DNA from: Oligoflexia bacterium
GTDB taxonomy: Bacteria > Bdellovibrionota > UBA1018 > CAIPTA01
Direction of reading: 5' to 3'
NCBI GenBank assembly: GCA_023954355.1
Contig: JAMLID010000025.1
Span: forward strand, 1-48,452
Length of the DNA stretch: 48,452 bases
Positions 9,057 to 17,194 of this stretch are shown here, one piece after another; positions within the stretch are counted from its first letter, which is position 1; the number at the start of each line of letters is the position of its first letter. The notes under the pieces were generated by a model. That model saw nothing but the letters and a program-made list of their open reading frames with translations, was not told where the DNA came from and made no database searches. A program made the translations under genes and the position numbers.

Positions 9057-11041
9057 TTAGAGTCTCTGTCTATTATGAAGACAATTTAGTTTCAGAAGTA
9101 GAAGCTCAAGATGGTAGCAAAGAGATTACTATTGGTCGCTCACCAGGCTGTACGATTCACTTGGATGAGCCCAGTATTAGTAGACTGCATGCAGTTATTC
9201 GCTTTCAATCCGGCTCATGGATGGTTGAGCGTAAGGCCAATTTTGGAGCGGTTTTATTAAATGGAAATGAAGTTGAGAATGCTCCTTTAGAGGGAGGCGA
9301 AGAAATCCAAGTTGGCCAATATTCTTTACGCATAAATCTTGACGGTCAGTCTGCATCACCAGGAGCTGTAGCTACACCTGATAACTTTGAAGATGATGGT
9401 AGAACAAAATTTATTTCAGCTGGTGTAAATGCTCTTCTTCGATTTGAACCTGGTGGAGCTAACGTTACTGAATATTTAATAGAGGGTGATGTTGCTCTTT
9501 TCGGAAGAGGAAGCAATTGCGATGTTATTTTATCTGAGAAAAAAGCATCAAGAAAACACTTTGAGATTCGCCGAGAAGGTCTGTCTTTTTATTTGAAAGA
9601 TCTTAATAGTGCCAACGGCACAATGGTTAATGGAAATAACGTAACCGAAGTAGAGTTGGTTGCTGGTGACGTAATTCAAGTAGGCGTCTCTAAAATAGAA
9701 TTTTCTGTAGAAAACAAAGATTTCTTTCAAAATCAAAATGCTTTGATGGAAGTGCCCTCACATCTACAAGACGTTGCTATGCCCTCAGCAGCTCATGTAC
9801 CGGCTGATCCGAATAGTCCCATGCATGCGGTTTTTGGTTCGTCAGGCCCTCCGGGACAAGAAAATACGGCAGATCCTAATTCTGCGATTCCTGGACTAGA
9901 ATCGCAAGAAGAAGAGCCTAAAAGTGTTTTTGCAAAATACTTAAAACAATATAATGCCCAGCCTAGATATAGAAGAATACTAATTGTTTTAGTGATTTTA
10001 GTAGCGAGTCTCAGCCTACTTAATGAAGAAAAAAAGCCAGTGAAAAAACCCAAAACTACAAGCTCGAAACCTGGCCAGAGAACAATTGAACAGCTTACTA
10101 CTGAAAAAAGAAAATTTGTTATAGATACGTACCAAAAATTAGTAAATGCGCATGAGCTGAAAGAATTTGCCAAAATGCAAGATTTAGCCGGACAAATTTT
10201 AGCTTTGGTAGATGATTATAAAGATACGAAATTTTATGACAGTCTGGCGAAAAAAGGCATAGACGATATAGAAGAAAAAAGAAAACAAGAAGAACTAGCT
10301 AGAAAACAAGAAGAGACGCGTAAAGCTGTTGCCGCTTTAGAAGAAAAAGGAAAAGCGGTATATGAAAAAGCCCTGAATGATAAGAGCTTTCGTCCTGAGT
10401 TAAATTCTATTATTCAAGATATATATGTCAAAGACCCTAACAGTCGTTTAGCTGCAGAATGGAAAGAAGGGATAATTAGAAAAGACGAAGAAGACAAGCG
10501 TTTAGCAGAAGAGCAAAGAAAGAAAGATGAGCATCGTATGAGGGCTGAAGAGGCATTTATGGCGGTGAATCTCATTTTTAAAGAAGGGAAATATATAGAA
10601 GCGTTAGCAGAGGCTGCTAAGCTTCCAGATATCGGATGGGTAGAAGAAGGTTTTCCTGAGCGAATAGAAAAACTAAAAGAAGAAATTAGATCTCAACTTG
10701 ACTCTAAGTTGAATCCATTATTACGAGAGGCCGCCTCACAAAGACAAGACGGTGGAGATTTAGTAAAAGCGAATAATCTTTACTCTGAAGTATTAAAAAT
10801 CGATTCAGAAAATAGAGAGGCATTAGAGGGTAAACAAGCGATTAGAGATATCTTGCATATGAGAGCTAAACGATTTTATTCAGAGGCTATATTGGCAGAA
10901 AGTTTAAGTGATTTGCCCGAGGCCAAAGATAAATACGAAAAGTGTCTTAAAACGGCTCCTGAAAAAGACATTTACGTTACAAGATGCAGAAATAAACTAT
11001 CAAGATTTGAGCCATTCAGTGGACAGGGCGGAGGATACTGA
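9053..11041 (+). CDS. Double-FHA, transmembrane, coiled-coil/TPR-like protein (662 aa)
   Basis: Two FHA domains lie in tandem. FHA1 is at about residues 20-95 (TIGRSPGC, SISRLHAV); its third loop reads KANFGAVLLNG instead of the usual SSNG. FHA2 is at about 135-215 (FGRGSNC, ASRKHFEI, LNSANGTMVNG). A proline/glycine-rich linker precedes one membrane helix at about 308-325 (ILIVLVILVASLSLL). The C-terminal half is highly charged and helical, with TPR-like repeats near the end (NNLYSEVLKIDSENREALEG). It overlaps its upstream neighbour by 4 nt (ATGA). GGAGG at its 3' end serves the next gene. It has the same overall plan as the 359-aa neighbour and may pair with it in one membrane complex. Confidence 0.87.
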   Translation: MIRVSVYYEDNLVSEVEAQDGSKEITIGRSPGCTIHLDEPSISRLHAVIRFQSGSWMVERKANFGAVLLNGNEVENAPLEGGEEIQVGQYSLRINLDGQSASPGAVATPDNFEDDGRTKFISAGVNALLRFEPGGANVTEYLIEGDVALFGRGSNCDVILSEKKASRKHFEIRREGLSFYLKDLNSANGTMVNGNNVTEVELVAGDVIQVGVSKIEFSVENKDFFQNQNALMEVPSHLQDVAMPSAAHVPADPNSPMHAVFGSSGPPGQENTADPNSAIPGLESQEEEPKSVFAKYLKQYNAQPRYRRILIVLVILVASLSLLNEEKKPVKKPKTTSSKPGQRTIEQLTTEKRKFVIDTYQKLVNAHELKEFAKMQDLAGQILALVDDYKDTKFYDSLAKKGIDDIEEKRKQEELARKQEETRKAVAALEEKGKAVYEKALNDKSFRPELNSIIQDIYVKDPNSRLAAEWKEGIIRKDEEDKRLAEEQRKKDEHRMRAEEAFMAVNLIFKEGKYIEALAEAAKLPDIGWVEEGFPERIEKLKEEIRSQLDSKLNPLLREAASQRQDGGDLVKANNLYSEVLKIDSENREALEGKQAIRDILHMRAKRFYSEAILAESLSDLPEAKDKYEKCLKTAPEKDIYVTRCRNKLSRFEPFSGQGGGY

Positions 11042-11042
11042 T

Positions 11043-11840
11043 TTGAATCGAAAAACTTTTGCATTTGGTGTGTGTTCAGAGCAGGGCAATTGGCCAGTAC
11101 AGGAAGATGGTTTTTTTGTTGATCCTAGTAGAGGCATTTTTACTTTATTAGATGGCTTCGGTGGAAAAGGTGCTGGAGATATTTCTGTAAAAAAATCTGT
11201 GGAAGAAATTAGAAAACATATCGAAGAGATAGAGGTTTCTTCTAGCGGCCCATATAATAAATATGGTCAGTGGCAGCGATTTGTATTTTCAGAATGTAAT
11301 AGCATTCTGTTAGAGAGAAATAAAAATTTATCCTCTAATAAAAGAGGAGGTTGCTCTCTACTGATTGGAAATATAGACGAAAATAATATTCTTACTGCTA
11401 CTAATTTAGGCAATTGTAGTTTGTTTGTTTTTAGAAAAGATGAATTTTATCCTATATTACTAGCACAAGTAGCGAATCCAATGAGTTTAGGTGAATCTTA
11501 TCTTCCAGATCAGAGTATAGGTCTTATGATCGATATTATGCCTGAGACTCGCTCTATAAAACTGCTATCAGGGGATTTGGTGATTGCTGTAAGCTCGTCT
11601 GTAGGGAAGAATTTTTCACTAATCAGAGAAGCAATAAAAGAAGAGATTCAGCATAGGTCAGAAGAGAAATGGTCTGAAATAGCGAAAAAGATCGTTTCTT
11701 TAGATTTATTAGCGGGAGAGCGAAATTTAACCCTGCTTTTTTTAGAGGCTAGAGATCAAGTTATTGAAATTAATGATGATTTTAATAATTATGAAGAAAA
11801 TCCCTTAGACTCCCCTGATTTTGACCCCTTGGCAGAGTAA
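11043..11840 (+). CDS. PP2C-like protein phosphatase, metal site partly lost
   Basis: The frame opens upstream inside the FHA gene, but the start is set at TTG 11043 because GGAGG (11029-11033 region) lies 8 nt before it, 1 nt after the previous stop. This gives 265 aa. PP2C motifs are recognisable: QEDG near residue 20, FTLLDGFGGKG near 33-43 and TNLGNCSLFVFRK in the middle. The usual GDS reads GNC, and the C-terminal metal motif, normally DN-x-T, reads RNLT. At least one metal-binding Asp therefore seems replaced, so it may be a weak or inactive phosphatase acting as a phosphoprotein sensor. It ends the FHA set and fits as the eraser of the phospho-Thr marks those domains would read. Confidence 0.72.
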   Translation: MNRKTFAFGVCSEQGNWPVQEDGFFVDPSRGIFTLLDGFGGKGAGDISVKKSVEEIRKHIEEIEVSSSGPYNKYGQWQRFVFSECNSILLERNKNLSSNKRGGCSLLIGNIDENNILTATNLGNCSLFVFRKDEFYPILLAQVANPMSLGESYLPDQSIGLMIDIMPETRSIKLLSGDLVIAVSSSVGKNFSLIREAIKEEIQHRSEEKWSEIAKKIVSLDLLAGERNLTLLFLEARDQVIEINDDFNNYEENPLDSPDFDPLAE

Positions 11841-11906
11841 AAAATCGCATTTAAAAATATTATAATAAAATTAAATAGTTAGAGTAAAAAAAGACCTCTA
11901 TAATTC

Positions 11907-11934
11907 TTGACAAAATTAATCAGGTTGATACAAT
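11907..11934 (+). promoter_or_regulatory. Strong sigma70-type promoter upstream of flp pilin
   Basis: TTGACA (11907-11912) is a perfect -35 hexamer; TACAAT (11929-11934) is a 5/6 -10 hexamer; the spacer is 16 nt. It lies 81 nt before the pilin start and just upstream of a second, sigma28-like promoter. Confidence 0.7.
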
Positions 11935-11957
11935 TAAAGAAAGGGGAAAATTCTACT

Positions 11958-11984
11958 TAAGAGTTATGCCCCAATGGCCGATAG
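11958..11984 (+). promoter_or_regulatory. Sigma28 (FliA)-like promoter of the flp pilin
   Basis: TAAG (11958-11961), 15 nt, then GCCGATAG (11977-11984), against the flagellar sigma28 consensus TAAA-N15-GCCGATAA. The predicted start is about 11992, giving a leader of roughly 23 nt that contains GGAGG. Confidence 0.6.
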
Positions 11985-12014
11985 CCTTTAGTAAGAGCTG
12001 GAGGCCCGGGAAGT

Positions 12015-12206
12015 ATGGGTATGAAGACTGTAATGAGACAATTTATCCGAGATGAGTCTGGACAGACCACTGTCGAGTATATGTTGATCTTGGCCGTGAT
12101 TGTTACCATCTTTATGCAATTTCGCACAAAGATGACGGGGATGTTGAAGAAGATCTTTCAAGGCTTAGATTCTGCCACAGACGAAGCTCTAGAGTTTGAA
12201 GAGTAA
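12015..12206 (+). CDS. flp: Flp-family type IVb pilin
   Basis: Major pilin candidate of the Tad pilus: 63 aa with a short basic leader and the prepilin cleavage site ESG|QTTVEY (G16|Q17, with Glu at mature position +5 and the Tyr typical of Flp pilins), followed by the hydrophobic helix YMLILAVIVTIFMQF. The mature protein is about 47 residues, right for Flp. It would be processed by the CpaA-like peptidase at 12653. GGAGG at 12000-12004 precedes the ATG by 10 nt; a second in-frame ATG at 12021 is possible. It has its own double promoter and a 162-nt gap to the next gene, as expected for a highly expressed subunit. Confidence 0.93.
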   Translation: MGMKTVMRQFIRDESGQTTVEYMLILAVIVTIFMQFRTKMTGMLKKIFQGLDSATDEALEFEE

Positions 12207-12368
12207 CTACAAGCTCTGGGTATATTTCGTTTTCCGTGTGAATTCACGCTAGCGTACAGCTTTGTATTTTTCTACGCTTGTTCGTTTTTAATCCGTTATA
12301 ATATAAATATAAGTATGGCCTAAGTTTATTAGTAAGGCTGCTGTTGAAGCTTCAAGGATGATGCTTTT

Positions 12369-12665
12369 ATGAAGAGGATTTTCAAAAAGAAAGCGGAAAA
12401 ATTTCTTTCTAAAAAGAAATGTTCTCTATTGTCTTCTCAGTCAGGTCAAGCAATTGTCGAATATCTTTTAATTCTTATATTAGCTCTGACCTTTACAAGG
12501 CTTGTATTCTTCAATAAAGACGTTGGTTTTAAAGCACAGTTAGATAAAACAATGCTCAGAATAGGCTCATTTTTAGAGCAGAATTTAAAAACGGGCACAC
12601 AAGTCGGTGGTGACGGTCAGCGGTCTTTAGATGCGTATGCGGGTACTGAACGTTGGAACAATTAA
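12369..12665 (+). CDS. Prepilin-like protein (second Flp-type or minor pilin)
   Basis: A 98-aa protein with a 26-residue basic leader and a prepilin motif QSG|QAIVEY (G26|Q27, Glu at +5), followed by the helix LLILILALTFTRLVFF. It is longer than the pilin at 12015, with a polar C-terminal tail ending in a Gly-rich stretch (KTGTQVGGDGQ). It is probably a minor pilin of the same machine. Its 3' end overlaps the prepilin peptidase gene by 13 nt. The gap before it (12207-12368) contains TATAAT at about 12296 but no well-spaced -35 box. Confidence 0.85.
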   Translation: MKRIFKKKAEKFLSKKKCSLLSSQSGQAIVEYLLILILALTFTRLVFFNKDVGFKAQLDKTMLRIGSFLEQNLKTGTQVGGDGQRSLDAYAGTERWNN

Positions 12666-13177
12666 TTTCTATCTCATTGGCCGTTGCTTTGTTTGGAGGG
12701 GTTTATGACCTACTTACAAAGAGAATTCCTAATTGGTGGACTTTTCCAATGATGGTAGTGGGAATAGTGGCACAGATTTTGGTCTATGGATTTTTAGGCT
12801 TGGGACATGCACTGCTAGGAATTGGTTTTGGGTTTATTCTTTTTTTTCCTATTTATGCTTTTGGATATATGGGGGCAGGTGACGTTAAGTTGCTAATGGC
12901 CGTAGGTGCTTTTGTTGGATGGAAGCTAGTATTGGTAGCAGCAATTATTTCTATTATAGTTGGAGGTATATTCGCGCTAATAGAAACGGCCTACAGGGGT
13001 AGGCTCTTTTATGTTTTGAAGCGCACTTTCTATGTTGTAAGAGCTTTAGTTTTGCCAGGGTTAGTTCCAGAGCCATTGAAGATTGATGAATCGAGAAAGT
13101 TTGCTTTTGGACTCTGTATTGCTGCGAGCTTAGTTGTGATTGGTTATATGCAAATCACGGGAAGGGCAATGTGGTGA
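12653..13177 (+). CDS. cpaA: Prepilin peptidase, CpaA/TadV type
   Basis: Integral-membrane aspartic peptidase that trims Flp-type prepilins. The 174-aa chain has the two catalytic aspartates of the family: D19 in YDLLTKRIPNWW and D77 in GYMGAGDVKLLMAVG (the GxGDxK motif). About five or six membrane helices are visible. It lacks the N-terminal methylase/zinc domain of full PilD, as is normal for TadV. The start appears to be TTG 12653, overlapping the preceding pilin-like gene by 13 nt. It is encoded in the middle of its likely substrates (12015, 12369, 13171, 13511, 14158). Confidence 0.92.
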   Translation: MEQLISISLAVALFGGVYDLLTKRIPNWWTFPMMVVGIVAQILVYGFLGLGHALLGIGFGFILFFPIYAFGYMGAGDVKLLMAVGAFVGWKLVLVAAIISIIVGGIFALIETAYRGRLFYVLKRTFYVVRALVLPGLVPEPLKIDESRKFAFGLCIAASLVVIGYMQITGRAMW

Positions 13178-13506
13178 ACTTTTATAGTAATCTACTTCTA
13201 GTGCGCTTCAAGAAAAGTAAATATTTTTTATTTGTAAAAAACCAAAAAGGCCAGTCGATGGTTGAGTATATTCTCACTATGCTTGTTGTTGTAGGTGGTA
13301 TTATCTTTATTCTTGGAAAGTTAAAAGAGAGTCAGTTTTTTTATAAAAAATTTACCTCGCCTCTCGTTAAACATATTACCTACAATTATAAGTACGCAGA
13401 TCCAGCAGCCCAAGGGTGGGATGAAGGCAATCCAAAAAGACATATTCAAATTTCAGAACCCAATCGAGGGCAAACGTTTAGACTATTTCAGCCAAAGGAT
13501 AAATAA
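13171..13506 (+). CDS. Prepilin-like minor subunit (111 aa)
   Basis: Contains a prepilin motif KG|QSMVEY (G27|Q28, Glu at +5) and a hydrophobic segment ILTMLVVVGGIIFILG. The tail is polar and basic. The start could be GTG 13171 or GTG 13174; the second gives the common 4-nt GTGA overlap with cpaA and an 8-nt distance to AAGG, so it may be preferred. It is likely a minor pilin or pseudopilin of the Tad system, processed by the adjacent CpaA. No closer relationship is recognisable by eye. Confidence 0.8.
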   Translation: MVNFYSNLLLVRFKKSKYFLFVKNQKGQSMVEYILTMLVVVGGIIFILGKLKESQFFYKKFTSPLVKHITYNYKYADPAAQGWDEGNPKRHIQISEPNRGQTFRLFQPKDK

Positions 13507-13510
13507 GCAG

Positions 13511-14164
13511 ATGAAGAAAAAATCAGAATCAGGGCAAGCAATTATCGAATTTCTAATTGTTTCTACGTTGATCATCACTCTAATGTTTGTGTTTATTCAA
13601 GTAGCGTGGGCAATCGCATTTGGTCATTATGCGCATTATGCGACTTATATGGCATCACGCTCTATGCTTTCTGGAGGGGTTTCACGTACTGATCAAACCG
13701 ATGCAGCAGAAGAGGTTCTTCGCGCTACTTTGAATAATGCGTCGGGAAACGACCTAATAAAATTTTTGGCTAGATCACGTGGGGGAGACGAAAGAGATGC
13801 CTCTGGGCCTGAGCCTATTACAGGAACAACAGTCGGCACGCATCCATACGCTGCTGGAAAAGAAAATAGTCGTCTATACTCTTGGGCAGAGGGAGTTCAA
13901 TATAATTTCGGTGTGAAAATGTTTCTGATCCCTTTAGCGAGTTTTATTGCAAAAGAAGGAGAAGGCGAGAGTATTCAGGCCGGTACAGCAACAGAGCCTG
14001 CGAAGCCTATCGAGTGGAAGGGATATTTGCAATTCACTTCAGATGCCTTTTTGGGAAGAGAGTCAACGGTAGATGAGTGCCAGAGAGAGATGACAAGAAT
14101 TTCTAGTAGTATTGGTATTAACCGAGGTGATGGAAATGAATTTATTCAGGATAATGGATGTTAA
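13511..14164 (+). CDS. tadE: TadE-like pseudopilin
   Basis: The frame opens inside the previous gene, but the ATG at 13511 (4 nt after its stop) gives the normal TadE layout: a short basic leader, SG|QAIIEF with Glu at +5, and the helix LIVSTLIITLMFVFIQVAW. The remaining roughly 180 residues of the 217-aa protein would be periplasmic and Gly/Ser/Thr-rich. TadE and TadF are cleaved pseudopilins needed for Flp pilus assembly. It overlaps the next, similar gene by 7 nt. The Shine-Dalgarno sequence is weak, so translation probably depends on the upstream gene. Confidence 0.85.
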   Translation: MKKKSESGQAIIEFLIVSTLIITLMFVFIQVAWAIAFGHYAHYATYMASRSMLSGGVSRTDQTDAAEEVLRATLNNASGNDLIKFLARSRGGDERDASGPEPITGTTVGTHPYAAGKENSRLYSWAEGVQYNFGVKMFLIPLASFIAKEGEGESIQAGTATEPAKPIEWKGYLQFTSDAFLGRESTVDECQREMTRISSSIGINRGDGNEFIQDNGC

Positions 14165-14652
14165 ATAAAAAATTGAGAAGCAAGAAAGAGTCAGGGCAAG
14201 CAATGATTGAATTCATGATGTTAATCCCTATTCTCATGGCTTTTATTTGGTACCTTGTTCACGTTAGTTCGGCGATCAATATGTCTATCGTTGGCCAAAA
14301 GCATGCTCGCTCACAGTTATTTTTACGCTTATTTAATCACCGGTCTGGTCCAATGACAGAAGACTTTAGAAATACCAAGCGCTCACACTACTACATAGGT
14401 GTTTCTTCAAAAGTCACTACGGTTTCAAACGAGCTACCTGAGGCCCCTATTGAAACCTTGGGAATTGGTCCAACCCCTAAACCTATGGATATTGCCGTAG
14501 ATGACCCGGGTGAAGCAGAAGGGGGCACATACCGGCAAAAGGTAAGAGTTAGGACAGTAGTAGGTATTTGTACTCATAGAAAGCTAAACCCCTCTGGCAT
14601 AGGCTTAACTGACTATTGCGGTTCTGAATCTACAGGTGGTGGAGGTCCTTAA
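14158..14652 (+). CDS. TadE/TadF-like pseudopilin
   Basis: A 164-aa protein with leader and motif ESG|QAMIEF (G13|Q14, Glu at +5) and the helix MMLIPILMAFIWYLVHVSS, the arrangement seen in TadE/TadF. The mature part ends with a Gly-rich tail (STGGGGP) and has two Cys (GICTHR, DYCGSE) that could form a disulfide. It starts inside the end of the preceding tadE-like gene. With that gene it probably supplies the pseudopilin pair of the machine. It closes the pilin sub-cluster, and an 80-nt gap with a sigma28-like promoter follows. Confidence 0.83.
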   Translation: MLNKKLRSKKESGQAMIEFMMLIPILMAFIWYLVHVSSAINMSIVGQKHARSQLFLRLFNHRSGPMTEDFRNTKRSHYYIGVSSKVTTVSNELPEAPIETLGIGPTPKPMDIAVDDPGEAEGGTYRQKVRVRTVVGICTHRKLNPSGIGLTDYCGSESTGGGGP

Positions 14653-14687
14653 ACCCTTTCTATTTCCACTATTTTCCGCTTTTTCTC

Positions 14688-14715
14688 TGAAGGTTTATCA
14701 AAAATAGGCCGATAA
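14688..14715 (+). promoter_or_regulatory. Sigma28-like promoter of cpaB
   Basis: A perfect sigma28 -10 octamer GCCGATAA (14708-14715) is preceded at 16 nt by TGAA (14688-14691), within TGAAGGTT, which resembles TAAAGTTT. The spacer is one longer than consensus. The start point would be about 14722, just before AGAGGGG. A small palindrome CTCTATAGAG overlaps the ribosome site. Confidence 0.5.
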
Positions 14716-14732
14716 ATCTCTATAGAGGGGTT

Positions 14733-15572
14733 ATGGGAAATAGAGCATTTACCATTTCATTTGTAGTAGCAGCATTAGCCGTTTCGATGGTGTTTTCCTA
14801 TGTGAGTTCTACAGAAGAAGCAATCAGAGCGCAGTACGGTACAGAAACATCTGTTGTGGTGGCGAAAAAAAATATTAAAGAGCTAGATATTCTGGATGAG
14901 ACAAATCTTACGATTAAGTCGATTCCTCGTTCATTTCGTCAGCCGGGAACCAGTCAAAAAATAGCAGATTTCAAAGGTGCTTTGGCAATTGCACCAATTA
15001 TCTCTGGTGAACAAATTACAAGATCTAAAGTTACTCAGTTAGGAGCCAGAACAGGTCTTGCTCGTCAGGTGGCAATAGGTAAAAGAGCCGTTTCTATTAA
15101 AGTAAGTGATGAGTCTGCTGTGGCTAAATTAATTAAGCCAGGCGATCGAGTAGATGTTTTGGCAGTGATTGACCCGACCGGTTCGGGGAATAAGTTGTTC
15201 TATGAGGGACGAACAGTTTTGCAAGACGTATTGGTTCTAGCAACAGGTAAGTATGTAACAAACACGGTTCCTGGTATTTTAGAGACCGACCCGTATAAGA
15301 AAGATAATAAGAATAAAATTAATTTATCTGAATATACGCAGTTTGCTAACGTGACTTTAGAGGTAGATCCGTTTCAAGCGCAAATGTTAGTTTACTCTAC
15401 AAAAATAGGCGATGGCGTGTATTTAACGTTAAGAAATAACGACGACAATACAAAAGAAGAGTTACAAAAAACAATGCTAAGAGACTTAATGGGTAAAGAT
15501 GGGCTCAGTTTTCAAGCACCACAAGGAAGAGCTCCGGGTAATGCTGGTCCTCCGGCTTTCGGTAATAAGTAA
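14733..15572 (+). CDS. cpaB: Flp pilus assembly protein CpaB/RcpC
   Basis: A 279-aa protein with an N-terminal membrane anchor/signal (residues 5-24), a SAF domain (VVVAKKNIKELDILDETNL, then IISGEQITRSKV) and the RcpC/CpaB region with RAVSIKVSDESAVAKLIKPG and the motif GDRVDVLAVID, all hallmarks of CpaB. CpaB is a periplasmic partner of the secretin. It sits directly before cpaC, as in most Tad loci. The C-terminus is Gly/Pro/Ala-rich. The ribosome site AGAGGGG lies 3 nt before the ATG. Confidence 0.93.
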   Translation: MGNRAFTISFVVAALAVSMVFSYVSSTEEAIRAQYGTETSVVVAKKNIKELDILDETNLTIKSIPRSFRQPGTSQKIADFKGALAIAPIISGEQITRSKVTQLGARTGLARQVAIGKRAVSIKVSDESAVAKLIKPGDRVDVLAVIDPTGSGNKLFYEGRTVLQDVLVLATGKYVTNTVPGILETDPYKKDNKNKINLSEYTQFANVTLEVDPFQAQMLVYSTKIGDGVYLTLRNNDDNTKEELQKTMLRDLMGKDGLSFQAPQGRAPGNAGPPAFGNK

Positions 15573-15624
15573 TTTGAATATTTTACGCTAAACAACGTAT
15601 CCGCATTCTGGTAGCATCAGATTG

Positions 15625-17178
15625 ATGGTGCGATGGATTGCAATCAGTTTTTTATTTTCACTAAGTATCTTTGCTTATGCCGTAGGTGAAGATGACCCAA
15701 CGCTTACGGATAAATTAAAAGAAAATGAAGAATACCGTACAGTCGCCATAGGTAACGTGGATCGAATACAACTCTCGTTTGAACCAAAAGAAATTATGAT
15801 TGGTAAAAGCGATATTGTGAAGCGCCAAGAAGATAGTACAGGACAAAGTAGGGTTGTTAGTATTGTTCCTCTTAAAAAAGGAAATACTACTGTAGATATT
15901 TTTGACCAAAAAGGTAATTTAGGTAAGCGCATCTCTTATACTGTAGTCACAGATGATTTATCTAAAAAAGTTATGGCGATTAGAACTCTATTAGTAGATA
16001 TAGAGGGGATTCGTATCGAGTCTGTAGATGATAAAATAGTGATTGATGGTGAGTTAATTGTACCGCGTGATTTTGATAGAATTCTGACTGTTCAACAAGC
16101 CTATCCTGATGTTTTAAATCTAGTTTCATTAAGTAGAATTTCTAGAGATGCAATTGCTAGAAGGATGCAAAAAGAAATTAATGATGATCCAGGTGGTGTA
16201 AACGTACAGGTGAAAATTATCAATGATACTTTCTTTTTGCTGGGTAAGGTAGATAGTACGATTGATAGAGAGAGAGCTGAAACAATTGCTCAGACATATT
16301 TACCAGAAGTTATGAGTAGCCCTTCTCTCAAGGAAGGTACTCTTGTTCCTGGGGCGAAAAAATATTCGATCAGAAACTTAATTCAGGTAGAAGAGCCTCC
16401 GCCTGCCCCTGCGCCTAAGATGGTTCGAATAACCTATCACTTTGTAGAAATCGGAAAAGAATTTTTAAAAAGCTCGTTTTTTAAATGGGCTCCTTCGCTC
16501 AGTACTGGCGCTGGGATTCAGATAGGAGAATCAACGACTGGTGGTGCTGCGGGATCATCGAACGGATCTTTTACTGGAGTTATAAGCAGCTTGATTCCTA
16601 AGTTACAGTCGGGTGCTAATGGTGGTTTTGCAAGAGTGTTATTTTCTACCGTACAAGTGGGTGAAGACAGTTCAGCACAAGAGGTGAATCGACAAGATCA
16701 AGTACCGTATATTGCTGCTGTTATAAATGGAGTACCAATTCCTGAAAATGCTTCTGTTGGAATTAACGTACAAACGACTCCTCAGATATTGGGAGATGAA
16801 AAAGTAAGAATGCAAACCACAATTTCTTTTAGTGCATTGGCCGGAGCCGGTGCCGGAGGAAAACCAAGAGTCGTAAGCACGCAAATGAAAAATCAGGTAA
16901 TCGTAAAATCTGGAGATAGCGCAGCACTTGGTGGTCTTATTTCTAGCGAATCCTCAAAGGACATTGATAAAGACCCTGAATCTGGTGGAGATCCTTCCCA
17001 AGGATCAGGAAACCCCATCTTTACACTCTTGCGTTCAAAAGCTTTTCGTCAAAAGAAAACACAATTTGTTGTATTCATAACGCCAAAAATAATTGCTGAT
17101 GCTGGTGAAGGAACCGCTGACATTAAAGCAAAAATCTTGAATAATAGTAATAAGAAGAGAAGACGAGTGATACCTTAG
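15625..17178 (+). CDS. cpaC: Flp pilus secretin CpaC/RcpA
   Basis: Outer-membrane channel of the Tad pilus, 517 aa from ATG 15625 (a TTG one codon earlier is possible; neither has a clear ribosome site). It begins with a signal peptide (WIAISFLFSLSIFAYA), then the pilus/BON-type N-domain typical of CpaC (VGNVDRIQLSFEP-like segment and GIRIESVDDKIVIDGELIV). The C-terminal half is the secretin domain: VQTTPQILGDEKVRMQTTI, GDSAALGGLISSE and the closing KKTQFVVFITPKI. The length is normal for the family. It lies between cpaB and the fused cpaEF gene. Confidence 0.93.
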   Translation: MVRWIAISFLFSLSIFAYAVGEDDPTLTDKLKENEEYRTVAIGNVDRIQLSFEPKEIMIGKSDIVKRQEDSTGQSRVVSIVPLKKGNTTVDIFDQKGNLGKRISYTVVTDDLSKKVMAIRTLLVDIEGIRIESVDDKIVIDGELIVPRDFDRILTVQQAYPDVLNLVSLSRISRDAIARRMQKEINDDPGGVNVQVKIINDTFFLLGKVDSTIDRERAETIAQTYLPEVMSSPSLKEGTLVPGAKKYSIRNLIQVEEPPPAPAPKMVRITYHFVEIGKEFLKSSFFKWAPSLSTGAGIQIGESTTGGAAGSSNGSFTGVISSLIPKLQSGANGGFARVLFSTVQVGEDSSAQEVNRQDQVPYIAAVINGVPIPENASVGINVQTTPQILGDEKVRMQTTISFSALAGAGAGGKPRVVSTQMKNQVIVKSGDSAALGGLISSESSKDIDKDPESGGDPSQGSGNPIFTLLRSKAFRQKKTQFVVFITPKIIADAGEGTADIKAKILNNSNKKRRRVIP

Positions 17179-17194
17179 TTATAGGGGGCCAAGG

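Noticed and set aside
10908..11042. N-terminal extension of the PP2C frame
   Set aside because: It lies within the 3' end of the double-FHA gene in another frame; GGAGG places the start at TTG 11043.
11941..12014. Possible cyclic-di-GMP riboswitch before the pilin
   Set aside because: The conserved core of that class is absent; the sequence is better explained by a sigma28-like promoter.
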